Below, one piece after another: positions 51,861-60,755 of a DNA stretch of 64,000 nt. The notes under the pieces are model-generated. The model worked only from the letters and a program-made list of their open reading frames with translations. It was not told the DNA's origin and ran no database searches. Positions within the stretch are counted from its first letter, which is position 1. Every line of letters begins with the position of its first letter. Source of the stretch: Woeseiaceae bacterium (GTDB lineage Bacteria > Pseudomonadota > Gammaproteobacteria > Steroidobacterales > Woeseiaceae). Position numbers and translations under genes: made by a program. The stretch lies in the NCBI GenBank assembly GCA_028289545.1, contig JANQPG010000061.1:1-64000 (forward strand), given 5' to 3'.

Positions 51861-52286
51861 TTACGCAGGCTCGGCGTTCGTTGCCTGCGGACGCTTCGCC
51901 AGCGGCAAGCTGAGCGCAAAACGCCCGGGTCCGAGCAGTGCCGAGACCACGCTCGCCACAATCAGAAAAGCCGGATACTCCCAGCCGCCGTTCTCGTTGC
52001 TAAACACCCAGCCGAACCCGAAGTGCACATACATGGCGCCGGCCAGTATCGGAATCAAGCTTAGCGCCACCGCGCGGACCGCAATGCCCGCAAGCAGCAG
52101 AACGCCGCCGCCGATCTCGGCAATCGTGACGACGTAGGCGAGGGCGCCAGGGAAGCCGACCGATTCGAAAAAGCCGACCGCGCCGGGCATGCCGAACACC
52201 ACTGCCTTGAGCAGGCCGTGGGCGATAAACATGACGCCGAGTGCCAGCCTCAACAGCGTGGCGGCGTACTGTGCGTTCTGATTCAT
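51861..52286 (-). CDS. DoxX-family membrane protein
   Basis: 141 residues, four membrane helices. The N-terminus ATLLRLALGVMFIAHGLLK is the DoxX signature, with MPGAVGFFESVGFPGALAYV and FGFGWVFSNENGGWEYP following. A GGAG site precedes the ATG. It is divergent from the LysR regulator and heads the DoxX/pirin/FMN-reductase group. Confidence 0.88.
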   Translation of the reverse strand: MNQNAQYAATLLRLALGVMFIAHGLLKAVVFGMPGAVGFFESVGFPGALAYVVTIAEIGGGVLLLAGIAVRAVALSLIPILAGAMYVHFGFGWVFSNENGGWEYPAFLIVASVVSALLGPGRFALSLPLAKRPQATNAEPA

Positions 52287-52378
52287 TGTGATCTCCTGTT
52301 GTCGATGTTCTCAGGGAAGCGGGTTTCGAGTACCCGCCTCGATTCATGGTGTGCGGTTACTGTGCACTATTGACAATC

Positions 52379-52394
52379 AAGGGATAAATCCCTT
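52379..52394. promoter_or_regulatory. LysR-type operator candidate
   Basis: AAGGGAT-AA-ATCCCTT has perfect 7-bp arms, between the divergent DoxX and LysR genes. It fits the T-N11-A-type palindromes used by LysR regulators and is the likely target for controlling the DoxX operon and autoregulation. Confidence 0.6.
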
Positions 52395-52404
52395 TCAATC
52401 GATA

Positions 52405-52431
52405 ATATTGTTCTTCAAAACGCAACAATAT
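52405..52431 (+). promoter_or_regulatory. Inverted repeat that includes the lysR start codon
   Basis: ATATTGTT and AACAATAT (8-bp arms, 11-base spacer) are perfect complements. The right arm contains the first two bases of the ATG at 52430. No ribosome site is visible. It could be a second operator or a hairpin hiding the start codon. Confidence 0.5.
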
Positions 52432-53356
52432 GAACCGATTCGACGATCTGGAGGCGTTTGTCGCCGTAGTGGAAACCGGCAGCTTCACGCAGGCCGCCGA
52501 GCGTCTGGGTCTGGCCAAATCGGCCGTTAGCCGACGGGTGTCCGCGCTGGAGTCGCGCCTGGGCGTCGAACTGCTGAGGCGCACGACCCGGCGGCTCGAT
52601 TTGACGGATACCGGATTGGGCTTTTACGAGCGTGGTGCGCGTCTCCTGGCCGATCTGGAAGAAGCCGAGGCGGCCGCGGCCCAGTCGCACGGTGAGCTCC
52701 GCGGCAAACTGAAGGTGGCGCTGCCGGTGTCCTTCGGCGTGCGGCATATGTGCGCGCCTATTGCGGAGTTCACGCGCTCGCACCCCGAGCTGTACTTCGA
52801 GCTCGATCTCAACGACCGGCGCGTCGACCTGCTCGAGGAAGGTGCGGATCTGGCGTTGCGTATTGGCCGTCTCGAAGATTCTTCGCTGATTGCACGCCGG
52901 CTGTTCGATGCACGCACCGCGGTCGTCGCCTCACCCGGCTACCTCGAACGCCATGGTGTGCCTGCGGAGCCCGCGGATCTGACGAAGCATCGCTGTCTTG
53001 TCTACAGCAACCTGCCCGAGCCACGCCGTTGGGTCTGCCGCGACACAGACGGAGAGGCGGTTGCGGTTACCGTAACGCCTGCGATGAGTGCATCGAACGG
53101 GGATCTTCTGGCGCGCATGGCGCTCGAGGGTCAGGGCATTGCAATACAGCCGACGTTTATTGTCGGCGATGCCATTGCCGAAGGCCGTCTAGTCAGCCTG
53201 TTCGGTCGTTACAGTTGGCCCGTGACGCCGGCCTACGCGGTCTATCCGCCAACCCGTCATCTGTCGTTTCGGGTGCGTGCGTTTATCGATTTTCTGGCGG
53301 AGTACTTTGCAGGCACACCGGCGTGGGACAGAGGCGTGCGCCCCGTCGGCGGCTAA
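52430..53356 (+). CDS. LysR-family transcriptional regulator
   Basis: 308 residues. The N-terminal winged helix reads LEAFVAVVETGSFTQAAERL and AKSAVSRRVSALESRLGVEL. The C-terminal periplasmic-binding-like effector domain (about residues 90-300) is of the aaeR/DsdC-like type with an undetermined ligand. It is divergent from DoxX; the shared 143-base region holds two inverted repeats. The usual target would be the DoxX/pirin/FMN-reductase group. Confidence 0.92.
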   Translation: MNRFDDLEAFVAVVETGSFTQAAERLGLAKSAVSRRVSALESRLGVELLRRTTRRLDLTDTGLGFYERGARLLADLEEAEAAAAQSHGELRGKLKVALPVSFGVRHMCAPIAEFTRSHPELYFELDLNDRRVDLLEEGADLALRIGRLEDSSLIARRLFDARTAVVASPGYLERHGVPAEPADLTKHRCLVYSNLPEPRRWVCRDTDGEAVAVTVTPAMSASNGDLLARMALEGQGIAIQPTFIVGDAIAEGRLVSLFGRYSWPVTPAYAVYPPTRHLSFRVRAFIDFLAEYFAGTPAWDRGVRPVGG

Positions 53357-53391
53357 ACCGTACGGAAGATCGGGGAGCCTGAAAAGGAAAA

Positions 53392-53417
53392 AAAACGGGG
53401 CCAGAAGGCCCCGTTTT
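53392..53417. terminator. Bidirectional intrinsic terminator between lysR and csp
   Basis: An 11-bp stem (53392-53402 with 53407-53417) and AGAA loop. The stem ends in AAAA/TTTT, so it works in both directions, stopping lysR and the convergent cold-shock gene. Confidence 0.9.
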
Positions 53418-53446
53418 CTGTTTGCGGCACGGATGCCGCAAAGCCG

Positions 53447-53653
53447 TTACACGACTACAATATCTTCGGCCTGTGGTCCTTTCTGGCCCTGCGTAATCGT
53501 GAATTCGACGGTCTGACCTTCGGTCAGCGTCTTGAAGCCTTCCGCCTTGATTGCGCTGAAATGCGCGAATACGTCGGGGCCGGATTCCTGAGAGATAAAG
53601 CCAAAGCCTTTGGCTTCGTCAAACCATTTAACGGTTCCTGTCGTCGTGGACAT
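53447..53653 (-). CDS. Cold-shock protein, CspA family
   Basis: 68 residues, one OB-fold. RNP1 is KGFGFIS and RNP2 is VFAHFS, preceded by the usual [14 protein letters not shown]. It acts as an RNA chaperone. The region upstream of the start (53654-54007 on the plus strand) is long and A+T-rich in parts, as expected for a csp leader. It ends in the shared terminator at 53392. Confidence 0.95.
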   Translation of the reverse strand: MSTTTGTVKWFDEAKGFGFISQESGPDVFAHFSAIKAEGFKTLTEGQTVEFTITQGQKGPQAEDIVVV

Positions 53654-54007
53654 GTGTGTTCCCTGTGTTACTGGTATTGCTGATGGTAATGCTGGCTGCG
53701 GAGCAGGTCCGACGCCAGCGGTGTAGCTGAGTGTTGCTTCGACTTATGGAACGTCTAAACGGTCGACCTGACGACAGTCGTCGGAAAACCGAACATAAAT
53801 ACTTTGCGAACCTTCAACATGCGCGCGACTATATAGGAGCTATATGGCAATAGCGAGACAGTATTTTCGAATGATCAGGCAGATTCTTTCTAAGTGAACA
53901 CACTGGGCTCTCTGCCAATCGTTTGTATCGATTGCTGAGACTGTTTCTAAGCACAACCCTTCAATTGACATCGAGACATGCGGCGCGTTTTGTGCCAGTC
54001 GCGATCC
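53654..54007. other. 354-base gene-free region upstream of csp
   Basis: No coding frame with family features. It probably holds the csp promoter and leader on the minus strand and the 3' side of the AttH-like gene. The only marked element is ATATAG-GAG-CTATAT (53831-53845), an AT-rich inverted repeat. No E. coli-type cold box could be located by eye. Confidence 0.5.
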
Positions 54008-55132
54008 TCATCTGCCCGGCGGCGGCCCTTCCGCATAACCCGTCAATTCGACGTAGCCCCGACCGCTTATCGGTCTGCCCTGCGCCGTGCCGCGCACGTC
54101 GACAGCACCTTCCCAATAGCGCACCGTGGTGAACAGCTCCTGATCCGCGAGCACGGGCACCACCTCGAGTTCGATGCCTTCCGTTGGCACCGTGATCCGC
54201 CAGCGTGCCGGGTAACGCCCGCCGGCCGGCGATTGCCAGGTGTCGAGTACGTCGAGTGTCACCGCGTCGGCCGGAATCTTTCTGGCCGTCCCGTCGGGCG
54301 CCGTCAGCGTGCCCGCGCTGTTCGGATCCTGGCTGCCGTCGCGGAGGCGCAGGCTGTAGAACATGAGCTCGTAGTTGTTGTCGAGCTGCAGCGCAAACCA
54401 GTCCCAGCCGACCTGATCCGCGGCCAGCGCACTGCTGCTCCATTCGCGGTCCAGCCAGCTTGCACCGCTGACTGGATAACGACGGCCGTCGAGCGTCAGT
54501 TCGCCGCGCGTCAGAAGCCGGGTCAGCGAATAGTAATAGGACGCGTTGCCGGGTTCGTCCGACTTTTGCGACAGACCGTCGACTCCGTTCAGCACCGGCG
54601 GTTTCAGCGACTCGAGTTCGAGGTCGAGGGAAAAACCGTTGTCGCCGGCGCGAAGCCGCCAGACCCCGTCGTCTCTCCCCTCGATTTGCCAGTCGTCGAT
54701 CCATACGCGAAACGGCGTTGCGGTTGCGCCGGCCAGTCCTGCCGCACCTCTCGAAAACTTTTCGGCAACGAGGAAGCGTTCTTCGTCGGGGTCGGTCAAC
54801 GCAAGATGGCCAATGTAAACCTGGTTGCTGCGCCAGGCAGATGCAGACTCAGTCGAGTCGGATGAATCGGGAGCCAGCGCAAAGCGGAAGATCGTAAGCT
54901 CGTAACCAAACCGTCGACCGTCGCGGCCGTCGAGATTGCCCGTCAGGTACCACCACTCGTTGCGGTAACTCAAATGCGGGCCGTGGTCCTCGGGAAAGTC
55001 GAAGGCCCTGGGCGCGATCGCCTTGGGAAACCGCGGATCGTCACTGCCGAGCAGCGCGGCGAGTTCAGAGCGTTCCTCCGCCGCGGCAAGGCCCGCAAGC
55101 CCCAACAGGAGCAGACAGAGCATCGTCAACAC
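54008..55132 (-). CDS. attH: AttH/CrtC-fold lipocalin-like protein (AttEFGH partner)
   Basis: 374 residues, with a signal peptide (LCLLLLGLAGLAAA) and the AttH/hydroxyneurosporene-synthase double-lipocalin fold: DHGPHLSYRNEWWYLTGNL, FGYELTIFRFAL and GASWLDREWSSSALAADQVG. The start is unusual: GTG at 55132 overlaps the FtsX gene stop, with GAGG nearby. TTG at 55129 and ATG at 55123 are alternatives, the latter losing part of the signal. It follows an FtsX-type permease and an ATPase, matching AttEFGH-like loci in which AttH is a periplasmic lipid-handling partner. Confidence 0.8.
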   Translation of the reverse strand: MLTMLCLLLLGLAGLAAAEERSELAALLGSDDPRFPKAIAPRAFDFPEDHGPHLSYRNEWWYLTGNLDGRDGRRFGYELTIFRFALAPDSSDSTESASAWRSNQVYIGHLALTDPDEERFLVAEKFSRGAAGLAGATATPFRVWIDDWQIEGRDDGVWRLRAGDNGFSLDLELESLKPPVLNGVDGLSQKSDEPGNASYYYSLTRLLTRGELTLDGRRYPVSGASWLDREWSSSALAADQVGWDWFALQLDNNYELMFYSLRLRDGSQDPNSAGTLTAPDGTARKIPADAVTLDVLDTWQSPAGGRYPARWRITVPTEGIELEVVPVLADQELFTTVRYWEGAVDVRGTAQGRPISGRGYVELTGYAEGPPPGR

Positions 55133-55133
55133 G

Positions 55134-57638
55134 TTACTCCTCACGCATGGCCTCCGCGGGTTGAACGGCGCCGGCTCGCCACGCCGGGTAGAGGCCGCCG
55201 GCGATCGCCGCGCCGACCGCAAGCAGCACACCGGCACCGAGGTACAGCGGTTCGAGATCGACGGCAATCTTCCAGCCGAACGCGCGGCGGTTGACGACCT
55301 CGATGAGCACCCACGCCATCGCCGCGCCAAGCGGTATCGACGCCAGTCCGCTCAAAAGTCCAATGGTCCCGGTCTGCACACCAATGCTTCTTGCAAGCTC
55401 CCCCGGTGTGAGGCCAAGCGCGCGCAGCAGCCCGAGTTCGCGACTGCGTTCGAGTTCCAGGGCAAGCATTGCGCCCAGAATCCCCACGACGGCGACGCCA
55501 ATCGCCAGCCAGTAGAGGATGTTGGTGATCACAAACGTACGATCGAATATCGAAAGCGACAGATCGCGCACGGCAACGTTCGAGCTTGCGAAGAGCGTTT
55601 GCTCGAACGTTTCGCCGAGCGCCTCGACCCGGCCGATCACTGCCTCTGTCGTGTCTTCGTCCGCAAGATAGAGCCCCATGGAGTCGATCTGCCGGTCGTC
55701 CCAGTGACGGTCGTAGATGTCGCGGCTGATCATGACGCCGCTGCCGTTGAGATCGTAGCTCTGGTAGACGCCGAGGACGTCGAACGTACGCTCGCCGCGG
55801 TCGGTCGGCAGCATCAACTGGTCGCCGGCAGCGAGCCCGCTCTGCCAGGCGTACGGTTCCGAAATCAACACCGCGTCGCGAGATTCCCATACGGGCCAGA
55901 CCGTTGCGGCATCCGCGTCGAGAATCTCGGTGCCCGCGTACGATCCCGGCGCCATGTCGAGCGCAATCAGCCGGGTCTGCCCTTCCCCGGTCACGAGCAG
56001 CGTGCGGCGGCTAGTGCTGTAGGCATCCACGCCGTCGAGGGCCGTGACGGCGACGACGAGCTCCGGATCGAGTCCGCCGTCGGGCAGGCCGAGATAGACG
56101 TCCGCCCTGAGCGTCTGCTCCAGCCAGTCCTGGACGGAAGCGCGGAAGCTGTCGACCATGATGCTGACGCCGACGCTGGCCGATACCGCCACGGCCAGCG
56201 CAATGATGGCAACGCCTGTGCGACTCAGCGAGTTGCCGATGCCGGCGACCGCAAGGCGAGCGGACACGCCGCCCAGGCGATCGGCGAGCGGCGCCAGCCC
56301 GAGCGTGGTTTTCATGACCAGCCAGGGAATCGAGAGCGCCGCGCCCAGGATGAGCAGGAATATCGCGACGAGCCCGGCCAGCAGGCTGGTCTCGCTGAAG
56401 CGGAGGGTGGCGGACGCCAGCAGGAGGATTCCCAGTCCGATCAGCGCTGCAGCGGGTATGAGCGACCCGGCACGACGTTCGAGGCTCGAGCGCAGCATCG
56501 AGAGCCTCGGCGGACTGTGGGCGGCCTCGAACGCCGGAACCGCTGCGGCGACGAGCGAGGCGACGAGACCCGCGGCGAGCCCCTTGAAAAGCGTCAGGTT
56601 GCTGATAGCGACGTCGGTCACGGCCACGCGAAAATACAGGTCGTTGATGGATCGCGTGACGAAGAACAGCAACTGCTCGCCGAGCCAGACGCCAAGCAAT
56701 ATGCCAAGCGAGCCCGCGACCGCGCCGAGCAGCAATGCCTCGCCCATGATGAGCGCAAACAGCTCACGCCGGGTGACGCCAATCGCACGCAGGATGCCGA
56801 ACAAGCGGCGACGCTGCAGCACCGTAAAACTCGCGCTGTTGTAGATCAGGAACAGCCCGACCAGGAGCGCCAGCAGGCTCATTGCGTGCAGGTTGATCAT
56901 GAACGCATTGCTCATCTCGAGCGTTGCGCGCGTGCGCCCGGCGGCGTTCAGGAGCCGGGCCTCGGCCGGCAGGACCGCGCGCAGTGCCTCGGCTTCAGTG
57001 CTGTCGAGTTTAAGATCGATGCGGCTGAGCCGGCCGGGCGTGCGCAGCCATTCCTGGGCCGTCGCAATGTCCGTCATGACAAACGCCCCGAGCCGCCCGT
57101 CGTCGTCGAAGGTTGCGGCCAGCGTTGCGCGCTCGAGTCTCCCGGCGACGTTGAGGTCGAAAGTGTCTCCTGCGCTGATCGACAACGCGGCAGCCGTCTG
57201 TGCGGAGAGCACGACGGAGCCTGGCTCGAGCAGGAATTGCCGGAACACGCTGTCGCTGCTTGCGGCATCGGTGTTGCCGCTGAAGCGGTAACTGCGCAGC
57301 GTACCCTCGGCGAACAGATCCACCCCGAGCAGGTTGAAGCGACGCTCGCCGAGCTGGGCCTCTGCCTCGACCACGGGCGCGGCCTGGTCGAAACCGTGTT
57401 GCGTGCGCAGGCTGACGTACAGCGTTTCGTCGATGCCGCCCGGGCCGCCGACGACCTGGTGGCTGGCTTCGCCGGTGACAGCTTCCAGCGATTCGGTAAA
57501 GGCGAGCCGTGCGCTCGCGTTGGCGAGATCGACGGCGACAATGACCGCTACGCCGATGCAGACGCCCGTGATCGCCATCGCGAGTTGCCAGGGATGGCGC
57601 CACAGGTATGCGAGACTCGCTTTTGCGGTTGTCAGCAT
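55134..57638 (-). CDS. FtsX-family ABC transporter permease (fused AttF/AttG-like)
   Basis: 834 residues. Two FtsX permease units lie in one chain, with about ten membrane helices: N-terminal helix LAYLWRHPWQLAMAITGVCIG, periplasmic domain near 55-270, helices near 280-480, a second extracytoplasmic domain near 505-700 and C-terminal helices ending GGLYPAWRAGAVQPAEAM. Motifs GRRRLFGILRAIGVTRREL and ELGLLRALGLTPGEL mark both units. It pairs with the upstream ATPase and the AttH-like gene. The stop TAA overlaps the AttH start region. Confidence 0.87.
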   Translation of the reverse strand: MLTTAKASLAYLWRHPWQLAMAITGVCIGVAVIVAVDLANASARLAFTESLEAVTGEASHQVVGGPGGIDETLYVSLRTQHGFDQAAPVVEAEAQLGERRFNLLGVDLFAEGTLRSYRFSGNTDAASSDSVFRQFLLEPGSVVLSAQTAAALSISAGDTFDLNVAGRLERATLAATFDDDGRLGAFVMTDIATAQEWLRTPGRLSRIDLKLDSTEAEALRAVLPAEARLLNAAGRTRATLEMSNAFMINLHAMSLLALLVGLFLIYNSASFTVLQRRRLFGILRAIGVTRRELFALIMGEALLLGAVAGSLGILLGVWLGEQLLFFVTRSINDLYFRVAVTDVAISNLTLFKGLAAGLVASLVAAAVPAFEAAHSPPRLSMLRSSLERRAGSLIPAAALIGLGILLLASATLRFSETSLLAGLVAIFLLILGAALSIPWLVMKTTLGLAPLADRLGGVSARLAVAGIGNSLSRTGVAIIALAVAVSASVGVSIMVDSFRASVQDWLEQTLRADVYLGLPDGGLDPELVVAVTALDGVDAYSTSRRTLLVTGEGQTRLIALDMAPGSYAGTEILDADAATVWPVWESRDAVLISEPYAWQSGLAAGDQLMLPTDRGERTFDVLGVYQSYDLNGSGVMISRDIYDRHWDDRQIDSMGLYLADEDTTEAVIGRVEALGETFEQTLFASSNVAVRDLSLSIFDRTFVITNILYWLAIGVAVVGILGAMLALELERSRELGLLRALGLTPGELARSIGVQTGTIGLLSGLASIPLGAAMAWVLIEVVNRRAFGWKIAVDLEPLYLGAGVLLAVGAAIAGGLYPAWRAGAVQPAEAMREE

Positions 57639-57653
57639 CGTCTCGGCGTGCCG

Positions 57654-58343
57654 TTATGCCGGCAGAACCTTGCCGGCATGAAACGTCAGGGTCCGGTCGC
57701 AAAAAGCGGCCACGCGGGCGCTGTGGGTGGCGATCAGCAGCGTTCCTCCCTGTTGTCGAACGAGGCGGTCGAGCAACTCGATGACGCGCTCGGCGGCGGC
57801 ATCGTCGAGATTGCCGGTGGGTTCGTCCGCCAGCACAACCTTCGGCTTGTGTGCGAGCGCCCGCGCGATCGCGACGCGCTGCTGCTCGCCGCCCGAGAGC
57901 ACGTCCGGAAACGAGTCGCCGCGGTCGTGAAGTCCGACGGCTTCCAGCAGGTCCGCAATACGTCGATTGCTCGTGTGTCGCGATTCCCCGTTGAGTTCGA
58001 GCACGAGCCGGATATTGTCAGCCACGCTCAGGGTTGGGATCAGGTTAAACGCCTGGTAGACGAAACCGATGTGTTCGCGGCGGAACAGTGTCCGGCGGCG
58101 CTCGTCCAGTTCGGTCAGACGCGTCCCGCCCAGGTCCACACTGCCGGCATCGGGTGCATCGATGCCGGCGAGCAGATTCAGCAGCGTGGATTTACCCGAG
58201 CCGCTGCGGCCGCGGATGGCGACACACTCACCGCGGGCAACGTCCAGGTCCACGGCATCGAGGACCGTGTGCTCGCGGGTACCCTCGGTGAAGCGGCGGG
58301 TCAGTCCTGCGGCACGGATTTCGGTAGGTCTGGCTGGGTTCAT
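57654..58343 (-). CDS. ABC transporter ATP-binding protein (LolD/MacB-like)
   Basis: 229 residues from MNPARPTEIR; the longer frame is ignored. It has Walker A IRGRSGSGKSTLLNL, Q-loop YQAFNLIPTLSV, signature LSGGEQQRVAIARAL and Walker B VVLADEPTGNLD, the pattern of the LolD/MacB/FtsE class. It powers the FtsX-type permease 15 bases downstream. Confidence 0.9.
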   Translation of the reverse strand: MNPARPTEIRAAGLTRRFTEGTREHTVLDAVDLDVARGECVAIRGRSGSGKSTLLNLLAGIDAPDAGSVDLGGTRLTELDERRRTLFRREHIGFVYQAFNLIPTLSVADNIRLVLELNGESRHTSNRRIADLLEAVGLHDRGDSFPDVLSGGEQQRVAIARALAHKPKVVLADEPTGNLDDAAAERVIELLDRLVRQQGGTLLIATHSARVAAFCDRTLTFHAGKVLPA

Positions 58344-58541
58344 ACGGTTCTCGCTGCGCTGGCGCCCGCCGCAACAACCGTCCGGCGGCGTTGCGGGCGT
58401 CGCTCCCCGAACATATAGTCGTGACGGACTCCACGCCGCAACCATTGTCGTTCGGCGCGGTCGAATATATTCCGGGACGACGTTAGAGCGCTCACGCGAG
58501 CGCTACCGAGGAGAGTCTCGAGACAGGAGTGTATTGGAAGC

Positions 58542-58940
58542 ATGGCTCGCAGGCGACTTACCGCATTATTGATTTGTGCACTGGGTGTTGTGGCTGCCGG
58601 CACGGGCGCCGCAAAGCAGCTCGTCACGGAGTTCCGCGGCACCGGCAACACGACGACAGCTTCTTTCCAGGTCGAGGGACCCTGGATTCTGGACTGGCGC
58701 CTGGACGGCGACTACGAGCAGATGATTGCGCTCGACGTCCAGCTTATCGACGCCCGAACGGGTAAACATGTCGGCAGCGTTCTGCGCACCAAGTACAAGG
58801 GCAATGGCGTCCGCCTGTTCGAGGAGGGAGGGCGCTATCAATTCCGGATAAGCTCCTCACTCGCGCGCTGGACCCTCAAGGTTGAACAGCTCACGCGCGA
58901 AGAGGCAGAGCTGTACACGCCGAGGAATCCGGCTCGCTGA
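58542..58940 (+). CDS. Exported protein of unknown function
   Basis: 132 residues with a signal peptide (ALLICALGVVAAGTGAA). The rest is a small beta-rich domain (QLVTEFRGTGNTTTASFQVE, KHVGSVLRTKYKGNGVRLFE). No family is recognised. It is divergent from the ATPase gene; the 198-base space between may hold both promoters. Confidence 0.65.
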   Translation: MARRRLTALLICALGVVAAGTGAAKQLVTEFRGTGNTTTASFQVEGPWILDWRLDGDYEQMIALDVQLIDARTGKHVGSVLRTKYKGNGVRLFEEGGRYQFRISSSLARWTLKVEQLTREEAELYTPRNPAR

Positions 58941-58962
58941 TTCCTCCGTCCAGGAAATACTC

Positions 58963-59532
58963 TCAGAAATAGTCCGGCGCGTTGCCCGGCGACCATTTGA
59001 TGTTGCAGCCGATGCTCGGCGTCTGCGGAGCCACCGGCAGATCTCCGGCAAGGATGGCGTCAAGTGCCGCGCGCACGTCGCGCCCGCTGACCGTCTCGCT
59101 GTTGGAAGGCCGGCTGCCGTCGAATTGTCCGCGGTAGGCGAGTTTCCGTTCGCCGTCGAAAACGAAGAAGTCCGGCGTGCAGGCAGCCCGATAGGTTTGC
59201 GCGACCGATTGATCGGCGTCGAGCACGTAAGGGAACGTGTAGCCGCGCGCGCGGGCTTCGGCTTTCATGGCTTCGGGTCCGTCCTGCGGATAGGCTTCGA
59301 TATCGTTGCTGTTGATCGCAAAGATGTCGACGTCCTTGTCGGCGTAGTCCCTGCCCAGCGTCGCGAGGCCACCGGCAATGTGTTTGACGAACGGGCAGTG
59401 ATTGCAGATGAACATGATGACGTAGGCCCGCCGGTCGTCACCCGGGCTGTGCAGTTGTCCGTCGGGGTCAGGCAGCGTAAACGCCGGCAACGGCGTGCCC
59501 AGCGGCAGCATGGTGGATTCGACGGCGGCCAT
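58963..59532 (-). CDS. Thioredoxin-like AhpC/TSA-family protein
   Basis: 189 residues. The thioredoxin fold carries the CxxC motif in FICNHCPFVKHIAGGL, and the family ending is GCNIKWSPGNAPDYF. The CNHCPFV type is seen in redoxin proteins of unknown partner. No signal peptide, so it is cytoplasmic. The gene is divergent from the AI-2E-family gene and converges on 58940. Confidence 0.87.
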   Translation of the reverse strand: MAAVESTMLPLGTPLPAFTLPDPDGQLHSPGDDRRAYVIMFICNHCPFVKHIAGGLATLGRDYADKDVDIFAINSNDIEAYPQDGPEAMKAEARARGYTFPYVLDADQSVAQTYRAACTPDFFVFDGERKLAYRGQFDGSRPSNSETVSGRDVRAALDAILAGDLPVAPQTPSIGCNIKWSPGNAPDYF

Positions 59533-59642
59533 AGCAATTGCTCCTCAATGTCATTGCCGGATCGATTGTGCGATGATCGGCGGATTGATCTTCGACACAA
59601 TCGTCGAGGCAATCGTCGACCCAGTTCTCGACCGGTCCCAGC

Positions 59643-60695
59643 ATGAACGCTGTTCATACCCGTAAAACGAGCGCCATTGTAATCGCCGCCGCCGTGGTTG
59701 TAATCATCTACGGCATGCAGTTTGCGAAAGCCTTGCTCGTACCTTTTCTGCTGGCCGCGTTTATAGCGCTCATGACGGTGCGTCCGATGTTGTGGCTGCA
59801 AAAGAAGCGCGTGCCCGCAGTGCTGGCGGCGCTCTTGATCGTGCTGGTGGTCATGCTGGTTCTCACCGTGATCGGGATCGTCATCGGCCGTTCCATCGCG
59901 GATTTCACGGCAGCGTTGCCGGGTTATCAGGCCCGCCTCGACAGGATCGTGGCGGACGTATTGGCATTCATGGCCGAACACCTGAACGGCGACGAGTCCA
60001 TTCAGGACCTGGGAGACCTGCTCAACCCGGGTCGGGTCATGGCGTTCGTGACGGTGTTCCTGAACGCCATGCGCGGCGTGCTGACGTCCGTATTTCTGAT
60101 TTTCTTCACCGTGGTCTTCATTCTGCTCGAAGCGTCGCAGTTCAAGACCAAGTTTGTTGCCGCCTTCGGCACCGACGAGGGTGGCCTCGAACGGCCGCGC
60201 GCGTTTCTCGTCAATCTGGGCCGCTACCTCGGGATCAAGACGCTGATCAGTGCGTTGACCGGGATTCTGGCCTGGCTCCTGACCTGGTCCATTGGCCTCG
60301 ACTTTCCCTTGCTCTGGGGGATGCTGGCGTTTCTCCTGAACTACGTCCCGACCATCGGATCGATCATCGCCGCTGTGCCCGCTATCTTGCTCGCGCTGGT
60401 GCAGCTCGGGCCGGCCGAGGCGACGGGTGTCATGATTGGTTTTGTCGCGATCAACATTAGCTTCGGCAACTTCATCGAGCCGAGGCTCATGGGTTACGGC
60501 GTCGGGATATCTCCGCTGATCGTGTTTGTCGGACTGATCTTCTGGTACTGGGTGTTCGGCCCTGTCGGCATGCTGTTGTCCGTGCCGTTAACCATGACCG
60601 TGAAGCTCCTGCTCGAAAGTGATGAGGAGACGCGCTGGATTGCAATCCTGCTGGGTTCGGAACGCGATGCCAAGCATGCGATCGACGAAGCCTGA
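59643..60695 (+). CDS. AI-2E family permease
   Basis: 350 residues, about eight membrane helices in the UPF0118/AI-2E family layout: N-terminal KALLVPFLLAAFIALMTVRP, a central helical loop domain and the C-terminal core NYVPTIGSIIAAVPAI followed by NFIEPRLMGYGVGISPL. Members export small molecules or ions; the autoinducer role of the founding member does not transfer automatically. Confidence 0.88.
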   Translation: MNAVHTRKTSAIVIAAAVVVIIYGMQFAKALLVPFLLAAFIALMTVRPMLWLQKKRVPAVLAALLIVLVVMLVLTVIGIVIGRSIADFTAALPGYQARLDRIVADVLAFMAEHLNGDESIQDLGDLLNPGRVMAFVTVFLNAMRGVLTSVFLIFFTVVFILLEASQFKTKFVAAFGTDEGGLERPRAFLVNLGRYLGIKTLISALTGILAWLLTWSIGLDFPLLWGMLAFLLNYVPTIGSIIAAVPAILLALVQLGPAEATGVMIGFVAINISFGNFIEPRLMGYGVGISPLIVFVGLIFWYWVFGPVGMLLSVPLTMTVKLLLESDEETRWIAILLGSERDAKHAIDEA

Positions 60696-60755
60696 AGCCC
60701 GTTCGAAAACCGCGCTCCGGTATCCCGGCGGCGCGGCTTCCTATCTGCCCGCTGT

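Noticed and set aside
55023..58418. Very long plus-strand open frame opposite the AttEFGH-like genes
   Set aside because: It is the antisense shadow of the ABC ATPase, permease and AttH genes, Arg/Gln/His-rich with no family signal.
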